DNA of 64,000 bases from positions 2,595,302-2,659,301 of the forward strand of contig NZ_KI421507.1 in assembly GCF_000473205.1 (NCBI RefSeq), written 5' to 3'. The notes under the pieces are model-generated. The model was not told the origin of the DNA, made no database searches, and worked only from the letters and a program-made list of their open reading frames with translations. Below are positions 27,561 to 35,804 of this stretch, one piece after another. A program made the translations under genes and the position numbers. Positions within the stretch are counted from its first letter, which is position 1; each line of letters begins with the position of its first letter. Origin of the DNA: Pseudophaeobacter arcticus DSM 23566. GTDB lineage: Bacteria; Pseudomonadota; Alphaproteobacteria; Rhodobacterales; Rhodobacteraceae.

Positions 27561-28550
27561 ATGATCCGTATATTTGCATTTCTCTTCGCGGTTTTGCTGG
27601 CTGTTCAGCCTGCCAATGCAGCCTGTCGTGGCGCCGATTTTCGCGATCACCTGCCGCCCAGCGAAAAGACATGGCTCGCGCGCCAGATGGCTGCGACCCC
27701 CTATTCCACCGGCAACCATTGGATCGCCCGCAAAGGCGGCCAGTCGCTGCATATCATCGGCACCATGCACAGTGGCGACAGCCGCATGGCACGGGTGATG
27801 AGCCGCCTGCGCCCCATCATTGCCCAGGCTGATGCGGTGTATTTTGAAGTCACCCGCGCGGAAATGAGACGGGTCAAGGATCAGGTAAAAGAAAGACCAG
27901 AGGCCTTCCTGCTACCTTCTGGGCGCCGGTTGCAGCAGCTGATGAGTCCAAAAACATGGGAGCAGTTTGAGATCTTTGCCGCGATGTCCAATGCGGATAT
28001 GGAAACCATTCAAAGAATGCAGCCCTGGGCCGTGAGCCTTTTTCTGATCCCCGGTGGTTGCCGCCCCTTTGGATTTGGCCTCAATCGGGGGTTGGATGAC
28101 CGGATTGAACGCTTTGCCATCCGCAAACGCATTCCCCTTGGCGGTTTGGAAACGGCCGCCACCGGTTTTTCCGCCCTGTCCCGCCTGCCCCTGCGGGACC
28201 AGGTGCGCATACTCGAAAACGAGGTGGCATTCCTGCTCTCGGATGCGCCCGAAAACGCAACAGCCGTAGAAGCCTATTTTGACGAAAGCGTGTGGCAGGC
28301 CTTCCTTCTGGAGCCCCGCATTGCCAGCCAGTATATCGGCGTTTCATCCAAAGAACTCACCCGGTTGGATCGTGCATTTTATGGCAATATGCTGGGCTGG
28401 CGAAACAAGCTCTGGGTCAAGACCATCCAGCAGATCAAAGGCGAGCAGGTGGTGATCGCCGTTGGTGCCGCGCATCTGCCGGGCAAAGAGGGCCTCCTTA
28501 ACCTGCTCAAGCAGCGCGGCTACAGCTTGGAACGCGCAGCCTTTAATTAG
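27561..28550 (+). CDS. TraB/GumN family protein, copy 1
   Basis: 329 residues with a signal peptide (MIRIFAFLFAVLLAVQPANA), so predicted periplasmic. TraB/GumN proteins share a fold with Tiki proteases and EreA/ChaN; the two conserved motifs are present as HIIGTMHSGD (about 65-74) and VIAVGAAHLPGKEGLLNLL near the C-terminus, whose histidines are presumed metal ligands. The ending LLKQRGYSLERAAF matches copy 2 closely. The role in bacteria is unsettled. A second gene of the same family follows 71 bases later. Confidence 0.87.
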   Translation: MIRIFAFLFAVLLAVQPANAACRGADFRDHLPPSEKTWLARQMAATPYSTGNHWIARKGGQSLHIIGTMHSGDSRMARVMSRLRPIIAQADAVYFEVTRAEMRRVKDQVKERPEAFLLPSGRRLQQLMSPKTWEQFEIFAAMSNADMETIQRMQPWAVSLFLIPGGCRPFGFGLNRGLDDRIERFAIRKRIPLGGLETAATGFSALSRLPLRDQVRILENEVAFLLSDAPENATAVEAYFDESVWQAFLLEPRIASQYIGVSSKELTRLDRAFYGNMLGWRNKLWVKTIQQIKGEQVVIAVGAAHLPGKEGLLNLLKQRGYSLERAAFN

Positions 28551-28621
28551 AATCATTTCCCCTTTTCAAAAGGCGCGCCCCATCGGGCAAGCCGACACCA
28601 CAACACATTTCCGGAGCAACC

Positions 28622-29614
28622 ATGCGGCTGATTTTTTCTGTACTGATCCTCCTGCTACCAGCCCTGATCCCCGCCTGGGCGCAGGCCGCCTGTACCGGCA
28701 CCGACCTGCGTACAACCACCACGCCCCAGGACCGGAGCTGGATTGACGCCAGAATTGCCGATGCTCCCTTTGCTGAGGGCAATCACTGGATCGCCCAGCG
28801 AGGGGACCGCAGGATCCATGTGATTGGAACCATGCATTTGAATGACCCCCGGCTCGATGCCATCACTGCCCGCCTGGAACCGGTCCTTGCCGCTGCCGAC
28901 ACGCTGCTGTTGGAGATCACCCCAGAGGATGAAGCAGAGTTGCAATCGCGCTTGGGGAAAACCCCTGAGCTGATATTCATTACCCAAGGTCCGTCCTTGA
29001 TTGACCGATTGTCCGCCGAAGACTGGGCCACCCTGTCCGGCATGGCGCAGAAACACGGTATCCCCGGCTGGATGGCGGCAAAAATGCGGCCTTGGTTTTT
29101 GGCCATGTCGATGTCCGTTCCGCCCTGCCTCAGGGGCAGCAAGGCCAGCAAGCTGGGCCTTGATAAGCGCCTGCAACAGCAGGCCAACACCGCCAATATT
29201 CCGATGCTCTCCCTCGAGGACCCAATGCCCCTGTTGCAAGCGTTCAATGAAGACTCGCTGGACGAACAGCTCCGCCAGATGCAGCTCTCTCTCAGCCTGA
29301 TGGGACAGGGCGCGGACGAATTCGTCACACTGACGCACAGCTATTTTGAGCAAACCACCTGGCGCTACCTCGCCATGGTGGAACGGCGGTTTTACCAAAA
29401 CTCTGCCTATGAGGAAGACGAGGCCAGACAGCTGTGGGATGAGACAATGGACCTGATGCTGGTGCGCCGCAACGCAGCCTGGATCCCAGTGATCGAAGCC
29501 ACCGAGGGCAACAACCTGGTGGTGGCTGTTGGCACCCTGCATCTGCCTGGAAAAACCGGCGTATTGAACCTGCTGAAACAACAGGGATACAGCCTGACGC
29601 GCGCCGCGTTTTGA
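28622..29614 (+). CDS. TraB/GumN family protein, copy 2
   Basis: 330 residues, a paralogue of the preceding gene: same signal peptide layout (MRLIFSVLILLLPALIPAWAQA), a Cys directly after it, the motif HVIGTMHLNDP, and the C-terminal AVGTLHLPGKTGVLNLLKQQ. Both also share an NHWIA segment and a Cys-containing loop (PPCLRGS here, GGCRPFG in copy 1) that could form a disulfide with the N-terminal Cys. Sequence divergence between them is large, so the duplication is old. Their neighbours give no functional hint. Confidence 0.87.
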   Translation: MRLIFSVLILLLPALIPAWAQAACTGTDLRTTTTPQDRSWIDARIADAPFAEGNHWIAQRGDRRIHVIGTMHLNDPRLDAITARLEPVLAAADTLLLEITPEDEAELQSRLGKTPELIFITQGPSLIDRLSAEDWATLSGMAQKHGIPGWMAAKMRPWFLAMSMSVPPCLRGSKASKLGLDKRLQQQANTANIPMLSLEDPMPLLQAFNEDSLDEQLRQMQLSLSLMGQGADEFVTLTHSYFEQTTWRYLAMVERRFYQNSAYEEDEARQLWDETMDLMLVRRNAAWIPVIEATEGNNLVVAVGTLHLPGKTGVLNLLKQQGYSLTRAAF

Positions 29615-29784
29615 TCCCGCATTTTGACCGCCCTGCCCAGGATCGCGCGAGCCAAAGCGCACCAGCCTGCACGCATGACACTGCGTTTACCACATTGCCG
29701 CATTGCGGCCCTGGTGGGGTGACAAGGGATATTACCCTGCTATAAGGCGCTCAAACTCTCCCTTTTTGTTCACAGGATAGCATC

Positions 29785-30705
29785 ATGACCGTCCAAGTTC
29801 TTGGCCACAAATCCCCAGACACCGATTCCACCGGCTCCCCAATCATCTGGGCCTGGTACCTGAACGAGATCAAAGGTATCTCCGCCGAAGCCAAGCTGCT
29901 GGGGGAACCCAACACCGAAGCTGCCTTTATGCTGCAGCGCTGGAACCTGGACAAACCTGAAATCATTGCCGATGTGGCTGACGATCAACCGGTTGTCATC
30001 GTCGACACCAACAACCCAGCCGAGCTGCCCGCCAATATCAATGGCGCCGACGTTCAGGCCATCATCGACCACCACAAACTGGTTGGCGGGTTGGAGACCA
30101 AAGGTCCCATCGACATCACCATCCGGCCGCTCGCCTGCACCGCCACCATCATGTATGATCTGATCGGTGACGACATGGCAAAGATGCCCGAAGCCATCAA
30201 AGGCGCGGCGCTGACCTGCATCCTGTCGGACACGCTGGAATTCCGCTCGCCCACCACCACCGATCATGATCGTGCCGTTGCCGAAAAGCTGGCCGCGGAT
30301 CTGGGCATTGATATCGCCGCCTATGCCGCCGATATGTTTGCCGCCAAATCCGACGTCTCGTCTTTCTCGGACGCCGAATTGCTGCGCATGGACAGCAAGG
30401 AATACGCGGTTGAGGGCACCAAGTTCCGTGTCTCGGTGCTGGAAACCACAGCCCCTGCCGTGGTGCTGGACCGTCAGGCCAGCCTGATGGAGACCATGAC
30501 CACCGTGGCCACCGAAGACGGTGTTGATCAGGTTCTGCTCTTTGTGGTGGATATCCTCAACGAAGAAGCCACCCTGATGGTACCCAATGATCTGGTGAAA
30601 TCCGTCGCCGAGAAGAGCTTTGGTGTCACTGTTGAAGGCGACTCGGTTGTCCTGCCCGGCGTCATGAGCCGCAAAAAGCAGATCATTCCGAACCTCAAAC
30701 TCTGA
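29785..30705 (+). CDS. ppaC: Manganese-dependent inorganic pyrophosphatase (family II)
   Basis: 306 residues of the DHH superfamily; hydrolyses pyrophosphate to drive biosynthesis. Metal ligands are seen in LGHKSPDTDS (H/D/D), VVIVDTNNP and IIDHHKLVGG, and the C-terminal substrate-binding signature is SRKKQIIPNL. No CBS domains are inserted, so it is the short type. Many alphaproteobacteria have a family I enzyme instead or as well. A terminator follows at 30745. Confidence 0.95.
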   Translation: MTVQVLGHKSPDTDSTGSPIIWAWYLNEIKGISAEAKLLGEPNTEAAFMLQRWNLDKPEIIADVADDQPVVIVDTNNPAELPANINGADVQAIIDHHKLVGGLETKGPIDITIRPLACTATIMYDLIGDDMAKMPEAIKGAALTCILSDTLEFRSPTTTDHDRAVAEKLAADLGIDIAAYAADMFAAKSDVSSFSDAELLRMDSKEYAVEGTKFRVSVLETTAPAVVLDRQASLMETMTTVATEDGVDQVLLFVVDILNEEATLMVPNDLVKSVAEKSFGVTVEGDSVVLPGVMSRKKQIIPNLKL

Positions 30706-30744
30706 GCAGGCTGTCACCCACAGCATCTGACTGCTGACTGTTTC

Positions 30745-30773
30745 AGGGCGTCCCAATGGGGCGCCCTTTTTTT
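30745..30773 (+). terminator. Rho-independent terminator of ppaC
   Basis: AGGGCGTCCC (30745-30754) pairs with GGGGCGCCCT (30758-30767) around a 3-base loop with one G-T pair, followed by a T-run to 30773. Confidence 0.9.
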
Positions 30774-30776
30774 GTG

Positions 30777-30834
30777 CCCGCCTGATTAATACCAGCCTGT
30801 TTTATACCCGCCTGTTTATACCGGCCTGTTCGAT
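30777..30834 (+). repeat. 14-15-bp tandem repeat, four units, after the ppaC terminator
   Basis: Units of the type CCCGCCTGTTTTATA: 30777-30791 (15), 30792-30806 (15), 30807-30820 (14), 30821-30834 (14). The array begins three bases after the terminator T-run. Confidence 0.88.
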
Positions 30835-30866
30835 TGGGAACGGATAAAATCGCCCACCGGGGAGTT

Positions 30867-30880
30867 TTTGTATATACAAA
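30867..30880. promoter_or_regulatory. Perfect 14-bp palindrome upstream of the RHH gene (candidate operator)
   Basis: TTTGTATATACAAA is a perfect palindrome 49 bases before the ATG of the ribbon-helix-helix-like gene. Small RHH regulators often bind such AT-rich palindromes in their own promoters. Binding here is inference. Confidence 0.5.
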
Positions 30881-30929
30881 CGATATTCATTGTAGTAACA
30901 AAATCACGCTTACTTAGGAGCCGCCACAG

Positions 30930-31115
30930 ATGGCCAAAGCAGAAAAGACCAAAAAGGTCCGCAAGGATGCCCAGCTTATCATTCGGATCTCGAAGGAAGA
31001 GCGGGATGCATTTGTTGATCTTTGCGACGGGCTGGACACCAGTGCCGCCCGCGAAATTCGCCGCTTCATCCGTGGGTTCCTGCGTGAGCATGACACCACT
31101 ACTTCTGAAACTTGA
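30930..31115 (+). CDS. Small ribbon-helix-helix-like protein
   Basis: 61 residues with a good Shine-Dalgarno (TAGGAG) about 10 bases upstream. The core AQLIIRISKEERDAFVDLCDGLDTS...REIRRFIRGFL has the strand-helix-helix layout of Arc/MetJ-type DNA-binding proteins: a short beta strand with alternating residues, then two helices. The N-terminus is lysine-rich. It is followed 16 bases later by a second tiny gene. A perfect 14-bp palindrome upstream may be its own operator. Confidence 0.65.
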   Translation: MAKAEKTKKVRKDAQLIIRISKEERDAFVDLCDGLDTSAAREIRRFIRGFLREHDTTTSET

Positions 31116-31131
31116 GACAAGGACAAACGTC

Positions 31132-31266
31132 ATGAGCAAAAAAGCCGACGCCAAAAAAGCAAAAATCAAAGACCTGAAAAAAGAAGTCAAACTGCGCGCA
31201 GCCAAGGTTGCCCGTCAGGAAGACAAACTGAAGGCCGCTAAAAAAGCGCTGAAAAAAGCCGCCTAA
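31132..31266 (+). CDS. Tiny lysine/alanine-rich helical protein (44 residues)
   Basis: ATG 31132 follows AAGGAC by six bases. The product is about one third lysine with the pattern KKAKIKDLKKEVKLRAAK...KLKAAKKALKKAA, a single amphipathic helix like bacterial histone H1-type tails. It is too simple for family assignment. Its position 16 bases behind the RHH gene suggests co-transcription, and both proteins could bind DNA. The alternative is a spurious low-complexity frame, but the ribosome-binding site argues against that. Confidence 0.5.
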   Translation: MSKKADAKKAKIKDLKKEVKLRAAKVARQEDKLKAAKKALKKAA

Positions 31267-31324
31267 GCGCTGCTTGTTACCTCTGGCCAGCGGCGCCTTG
31301 GTGCCGCCGGTCCACCTACCCCCG

Positions 31325-31368
31325 GCTTGTACTCAGCCTGTGCTCAGCCTGTACTCAGCCTGTACTCT
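31325..31368. repeat. 11-bp tandem repeat, four units
   Basis: Units GCTTGTACTCA, GCCTGTGCTCA, GCCTGTACTCA and GCCTGTACTCT at 31325, 31336, 31347 and 31358. It lies in the 265-bp gap between the tiny basic protein gene and the HAD gene. Nothing else is seen in that gap. Confidence 0.9.
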
Positions 31369-31531
31369 CCCCGGCTTTTCCCGGATGTCGGTTTGCAGGC
31401 GATTCCCCCTGCGCCAGTGCGGCCTGCACGTTTCGCGGTGGCATCAGCCGGGGAACTCGGTCATATCTAGCCCCGCACAGCCCAGCCCCGTCATAACCAG
31501 ACGGCGCGGCGCAGACAGGAAAGGCGCATAT

Positions 31532-32407
31532 ATGACCCGCATCATCCAATCCCTCGCAGAGGTCTCTGACCGCTACAGCGCGCTTTTTGTTGATCTCTGG
31601 GGCTGCGTCCACAATGGGGTTACCGCCTTTCCCGAAGCCGTCGCCGCGTTGCAGGCCTACCGCGCCCGTGGCGGTATCGTGGTGCTGGTGACCAATTCGC
31701 CAAAACCGCGTGCCGGGGTGGCCGGGCAGTTGGCCGAATTTGGCGTACCAGAGGATGCCTATGACACCATCGCCACCTCTGGCGATTCTGCCCGTTCGGC
31801 GATGTTTACGGGCGCTGTTGGCAGCAAGGTCTATTTCATGGGTGAATGGCAGCGTGATGCCGGCTTTTTTGAGCCCCTGAACGTGATTCACAACCCGGTT
31901 GAAATCAGCCGCGTTCCCCTGGCCGAGGCCGAGGGCATTGTCTGCTGCGGTCCCTTCGACACCATGGCCGACCCCGATGTGAACCGGGCCGATTTCCTGC
32001 TGGCCAAACAAAAGGGCATGAAACTGCTTTGTGCCAATCCCGATATCATCGTTGATCGCGGCGAAAAGCGGGAGTGGTGTGCCGGTGCGCTGGCGCGGCT
32101 TTATACCGAGATGGGCGGCGAGAGCCTTTACTTTGGCAAGCCCTACCCGCCGATCTATGACCTTGCCCGCCGTCGTCTGGCCGAGCTGGGCACTGATATT
32201 CCCGATGGTGACATTCTGGCCATTGGCGACGGTCCCCATACGGATATCGCCGGCGGCATGGGGGAGGGGATCGATTCCCTCTTTATCACCGGCGGTCTGG
32301 CAGCCCGTGAAACAAAAACAACCACCCAGCCCGATGCTGCAGCGCTAAAAGCCTATCTCGAACAAGAAAAATCAGCCCCGACCTTTAGCATCGGCTTTCT
32401 TAGGTAG
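31532..32407 (+). CDS. TIGR01459 family HAD-type hydrolase
   Basis: 291 residues from ATG 31532 (AGGAAAGG upstream). The HAD fold is shown by motif I FVDLWGCVHNG, in which the usual second Asp is replaced by Trp as in this subfamily (HAD-IIA, NagD-like), motif II VLVTNSPKP, and motif IV ILAIGDGPHTDIAGG. Members are probably sugar or nucleotide phosphatases, but the substrate is unknown. Upstream of the chosen start the frame continues through the tandem array without family sequence. Confidence 0.87.
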   Translation: MTRIIQSLAEVSDRYSALFVDLWGCVHNGVTAFPEAVAALQAYRARGGIVVLVTNSPKPRAGVAGQLAEFGVPEDAYDTIATSGDSARSAMFTGAVGSKVYFMGEWQRDAGFFEPLNVIHNPVEISRVPLAEAEGIVCCGPFDTMADPDVNRADFLLAKQKGMKLLCANPDIIVDRGEKREWCAGALARLYTEMGGESLYFGKPYPPIYDLARRRLAELGTDIPDGDILAIGDGPHTDIAGGMGEGIDSLFITGGLAARETKTTTQPDAAALKAYLEQEKSAPTFSIGFLR

Positions 32408-32644
32408 AGAACTTACCTTTTATTTACATGCACCTGACAGGAGTTTTTACCTCGGCGCCACCGCCACTGGCGCCGATTTTCTTTGGCCCGACACTGCCCC
32501 CTGCACAATTCTGAGCAGACAAGTCGCTGCCAAAAACCTCTTGATTTTCTGCACCTGCAAAGTAATAAAGTTGCCAACAGGCTCCGTTTGGCGCTTGAAA
32601 ATTTCAAGACCCCCTTTGAAAGGGGAGATCTCATGGAGGATCAA

Positions 32645-33088
32645 ATGTTGGACAACCTGCCGCGCGGAACCATCTGCATCGAAGACATCGAAATGGGTAT
32701 GACGCGCTTTGTCCGCAAAGTGATCACCGACGAAGACATCGAGATGTTCAGCCAGGTCTCCACTGATCGCAACCCGGTGCATCTGGATGACGCTTACGCT
32801 CAGGACACCATCTTTCAGGGTCGCATTGCCCACGGCATGCTTACGGCCGGCCTGATCTCTGCGGTCATTGGCGAACAACTGCCCGGACATGGCACCATCT
32901 ACATGAGCCAATCGCTGAAATTTCTCGCCCCGGTGCGGCCCGGCGATCTGGTGCTGGCCGAGGTTGAGGTAACGGATATCGTCATCGACAAACGCCGGGT
33001 CAAACTGGATTGCCGCTGCATGGTAGATGGCAAAAAGGTCCTGGTCGGCGAAGCCATGGTCATGGCCCCTTCGCGTAAGTTCGACTAA
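32645..33088 (+). CDS. MaoC family (R)-hydratase-like protein
   Basis: About 147 residues with the hot-dog fold hydratase-2 motif: FSQVSTDRNPVHLDDAYAQ (D/N/H active-site residues) and GRIAHGMLTAGLIS. These enzymes hydrate enoyl-CoA or related thioesters. I prefer ATG 32645 (GGAGG five bases upstream, MLDNLPRGTI); an in-frame ATG at 32633 with AGGGGAG upstream would add four residues. It ends APSRKFD, the usual terminus in Rhodobacteraceae. It is not adjacent to other fatty-acid genes. Confidence 0.88.
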   Translation: MLDNLPRGTICIEDIEMGMTRFVRKVITDEDIEMFSQVSTDRNPVHLDDAYAQDTIFQGRIAHGMLTAGLISAVIGEQLPGHGTIYMSQSLKFLAPVRPGDLVLAEVEVTDIVIDKRRVKLDCRCMVDGKKVLVGEAMVMAPSRKFD

Positions 33089-33182
33089 GTTGCCTCCCCC
33101 GGCAGGAGGGGATTGCAGCCTCTTGCAAACTTCCGCAACGCCGACACTTGCAAGCCTCTTTGCAGAGCGCTAGGCAGGCGAC

Positions 33183-34166
33183 ATGCGCATCATCCGAGAC
33201 TATCAATTTGTAGAACAGCAAGACCGTGGCGCCAGCGTCGCGATCGGCAATTTTGACGGCGTCCACCGGGGCCATCAATCGGTTATTGATCTGGCCCGCG
33301 CCGCCGCGCCGGATGCTCCGCTGGGGGTGATGACCTTTGAACCCCACCCGCGCGCCTTCTTTGCACCCAACGCCCCGCCCTTCCGCCTGATGTCGCCCGA
33401 GGCCCGCGCCTCGCGATTGGAAAAACTGGGAGTCGAGCGGCTGTATCAGCTGAACTTCAACGCAGCCCTGTCCAGCCTGACCCCCGAAGAGTTTGCCCGC
33501 AAAGTCATTTCCGAGGGCCTGGGCCTTACCCATGTGGTGGTTGGCGCCGATTTCTGCTTTGGCAAGGGCCGCAGCGGCACCGCAGCCGACCTGCAGCGCT
33601 TTGGCGCCGAGATGGGCTTTGGTGTCACCATTGCCCCCCTGATGGAACATTCCGACGATACCGTGTCCTCCACCGCCATCCGCACCGCTCTCAGCGAAGG
33701 CCGGCCCCGCGATGCCGCCGCCATGCTCAGCCATTGGCACCGGATCGAGGGCGAAGTCATCGGCGGCGAGCAACGCGGGCGTGACCTCGGCTTTCCCACT
33801 GCCAATATGTCCATCGACGGGCTGCACCCACCCGCCTTTGGCGTCTATGCGGTGCTGGTGGATGTGTTGAATGGCCCACATCAGGGCCGCTATCAGGGCG
33901 CGGCCTCTGTTGGGGTGCGGCCGATGTTTGACGGCGCCCATCCCAATATCGAGACCTTCCTGTTTGATTTCACTGGTAATCTCTATGGCGCGACCCTTTC
34001 GGTTGCCTTGGTGGACTACCTGCGCCCCGAAATGAAATTTGACGGGCTGCAAGCGCTCATTGACCAGATGACGGCCGATTGCGCCCGTGCCCGCGACATC
34101 CTCACCGCCGAAATGCAGGCAGAAACGCAGGCCGAAACCCCGGCTAGAACGCAGGCCGAAACATGA
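33183..34166 (+). CDS. ribF: Bifunctional riboflavin kinase/FAD synthetase
   Basis: 327 residues. The N-terminal FMN adenylyltransferase domain has VAIGNFDGVHRGHQ, and the C-terminal riboflavin kinase domain has GRDLGFPTANM and FLFDFTGNLYG. Together they convert riboflavin to FMN and FAD. The last 18 codons are a four-fold 12-bp tandem repeat encoding AE(M/T)QAET-type tetrads, unusual for the family and likely an extension. The stop overlaps the ycgN ATG in an ATGA junction. Confidence 0.94.
   Translation: MRIIRDYQFVEQQDRGASVAIGNFDGVHRGHQSVIDLARAAAPDAPLGVMTFEPHPRAFFAPNAPPFRLMSPEARASRLEKLGVERLYQLNFNAALSSLTPEEFARKVISEGLGLTHVVVGADFCFGKGRSGTAADLQRFGAEMGFGVTIAPLMEHSDDTVSSTAIRTALSEGRPRDAAAMLSHWHRIEGEVIGGEQRGRDLGFPTANMSIDGLHPPAFGVYAVLVDVLNGPHQGRYQGAASVGVRPMFDGAHPNIETFLFDFTGNLYGATLSVALVDYLRPEMKFDGLQALIDQMTADCARARDILTAEMQAETQAETPARTQAET
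34110..34157 (+). repeat. 12-bp tandem repeat at the 3' end of ribF
   Basis: Four units near GAAACGCAGGCC: 34110-34121, 34122-34133, 34134-34145, 34146-34157. The period is a multiple of three, so it only lengthens the RibF C-terminus (AEMQ, AETQ, AETP, ARTQ). Confidence 0.88.
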
Positions 34167-34633
34167 GCAATGGTATTGATCGCAAAGGCCTGAAAGCGCG
34201 GTTCTGGGAAAAGACGCCTCTGGAGCTGCTCAACCAGCAGGAATGGGAAGCTCTGTGTGATGGCTGCGGCAAATGCTGCCTCAACAAGCTGGAAGACGAG
34301 GACAGCGGCGAGATAGCCCTGACCCGGGTTGCCTGCCGGTTGCTCGACGACAACAGCTGCCAATGCGCCCATTATGAAAGCCGCCATCAGTTCATTCCCG
34401 AATGTATCGTGCTCAGGCCCGATAACCTGGACAGCCACGCCTATTGGATGCCGCAGACCTGCGCCTATCGCCTGCTCTGGGAGGGCAAGCCCCTGCCCCA
34501 ATGGCACCCACTGCTGACCGGCGACCCCAATAGCCCTCACGCCGCAGGCGTCACAGTGCGCGGCTGGACGGTTTCCGAATTCGACACCCCCGAAGAAGAC
34601 TGGGAAGACCATATCATCGAGGAACCTATCTGA
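34163..34633 (+). CDS. YcgN/UPF0260 family cysteine-cluster protein
   Basis: 156 residues with the conserved cysteine pattern CDGCGKCCLNKLED followed by RVACRLLDD, CQCAHYESR and C in IPECIVLRPD, plus the late CAYRLLWEGKPLPQWHPL, diagnostic of the family. The cysteines probably bind a metal or iron-sulfur cluster; the function is unknown. It overlaps ribF upstream by four bases and the aldolase gene downstream by one base, so the three genes form one coupled operon. Confidence 0.9.
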   Translation: MSNGIDRKGLKARFWEKTPLELLNQQEWEALCDGCGKCCLNKLEDEDSGEIALTRVACRLLDDNSCQCAHYESRHQFIPECIVLRPDNLDSHAYWMPQTCAYRLLWEGKPLPQWHPLLTGDPNSPHAAGVTVRGWTVSEFDTPEEDWEDHIIEEPI

Positions 34634-35682
34634 TGTTTTTTGCCTCTGACAACTCCGGCCCGGTGCCACCACAGGTCCTGACCGCCCTGACAGAGGCAAA
34701 CAGTGGCTACGCCATGGGCTATGGCGCCGATGCAGAAATGACAGAGGTCACCGCCCGGATCCGCGAGATCTTTGAAGCCCCCGAGGCTGCGGTCTATCTG
34801 GTGGCCACCGGCACCGCCGCCAATGCCCTGGCGCTTTCGACGCTCTGCCAGCCTTTTGAGACCATATTTTGCACCCCCACCGCTCATATCCACGAGGATG
34901 AATGCAACGCGCCCGAATTCTACAGCGGTGGTGCCAAACTGACCCTGGTGCCCGGAGCGCCCGGGTTTGACGACAAGATGACGCCACAGGCTCTGCGCGC
35001 CACCATCGCCAAGGAGGAAACCCGCGGCGTCCACGGGCCGCAGCGCGGGCCGGTCTCGCTCACCCAGGTGACCGAACGCGGGACGATCTACTCCCTGGCC
35101 GAACTGCAGGCGCTCTCCGCCGTGACCAAAGAGTTCGCCCTGCCCCTGCACATGGATGGCGCCCGCTTTGCCAATGCCATGGTGGCCCTGGGCTGCACGC
35201 CGGCAGAAATGACCTGGAAGGCCGGAATAGACGCTGTCTCCTTTGGCGGCACCAAAAACGGCCTTCTTGGAGTCGAGGCGGTGATCTTCTTTGATCCTCA
35301 AAAAGCCCGGGAGTTTGAGCTGCGGCGCAAACGCGGCGGCCATCTGTTCTCCAAGCACCGTTACCTTTCGGCCCAGATGCTGGCCTATCTCACCGATGAT
35401 CTCTGGCGCGACAATGCTGTCAAAGCCAATGACAGCTGCGCCTATCTAGCCCAGGGGCTGCGCCGTGCCGAGGCCCCCTTGCTGCATGATCCACAAGCCA
35501 ACATGATCTTTGCCGCGCTGCCCCGCGCAACGCACCAGCGCCTGTTTGACGCAGGTGCGGCCTACCATCTCTGGGATGGCCCACTGGACGGCGATCCCCA
35601 AGAGCAGGTTGCCGCCCGCTTTGTCTGTGACTGGGCAATTAAAAAAGAGCAGATCGATCAGTTCTTGGCCCTGATCCTCTAA
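34633..35682 (+). CDS. Low-specificity threonine aldolase (beta-eliminating lyase family)
   Basis: 349 residues; a PLP enzyme cleaving L-threonine or allo-threonine to glycine and acetaldehyde. Blocks present are FFASDNSGPVPPQVL at the start, the VATGTAANALAL phosphate-binding turn, HMDGARFANAM with the PLP Asp, and the Schiff-base lysine in SFGGTKNGLLGVE. Its ATG overlaps the ycgN stop by one base. Stereospecificity (L versus D/allo) cannot be read. Confidence 0.88.
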   Translation: MFFASDNSGPVPPQVLTALTEANSGYAMGYGADAEMTEVTARIREIFEAPEAAVYLVATGTAANALALSTLCQPFETIFCTPTAHIHEDECNAPEFYSGGAKLTLVPGAPGFDDKMTPQALRATIAKEETRGVHGPQRGPVSLTQVTERGTIYSLAELQALSAVTKEFALPLHMDGARFANAMVALGCTPAEMTWKAGIDAVSFGGTKNGLLGVEAVIFFDPQKAREFELRRKRGGHLFSKHRYLSAQMLAYLTDDLWRDNAVKANDSCAYLAQGLRRAEAPLLHDPQANMIFAALPRATHQRLFDAGAAYHLWDGPLDGDPQEQVAARFVCDWAIKKEQIDQFLALIL

Positions 35683-35704
35683 TCAGAATACCCTGCCGCC
35701 CCGC

Positions 35705-35742
35705 TTTCATCTTTGCAAAAACATTCCGGGGGCCGCGCCCCC
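35705..35742 (-). terminator. Terminator with a TTTCATCTTT tail element
   Basis: Read leftward: GGGGGC-GCG-GCCCCC (35728-35742), then GGAATG, TTTTTG, and the tail AAAGATGAAA (35705-35714). It lies downstream of the leftward alpha/beta hydrolase. The same design occurs at 3427-3458. Confidence 0.6.
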
Positions 35743-35753
35743 TCCCTGGTCCT

Positions 35754-35804
35754 CAGGCCATGCCAGCGTTCAGGCTATCCCAGCGCTCAGGCCATCCCAG
35801 CCCA
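35754..35804. repeat. 17-bp tandem repeat spanning the hydrolase stop codon
   Basis: Units at 35754-35770, 35771-35787 and 35788-35804, of the type CAGGCCATCCCAGCGCT. Read leftward, each unit ends in GCCTGA, so the TGA of the hydrolase gene (35787-35789) is repeated downstream in other frames. Confidence 0.88.
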
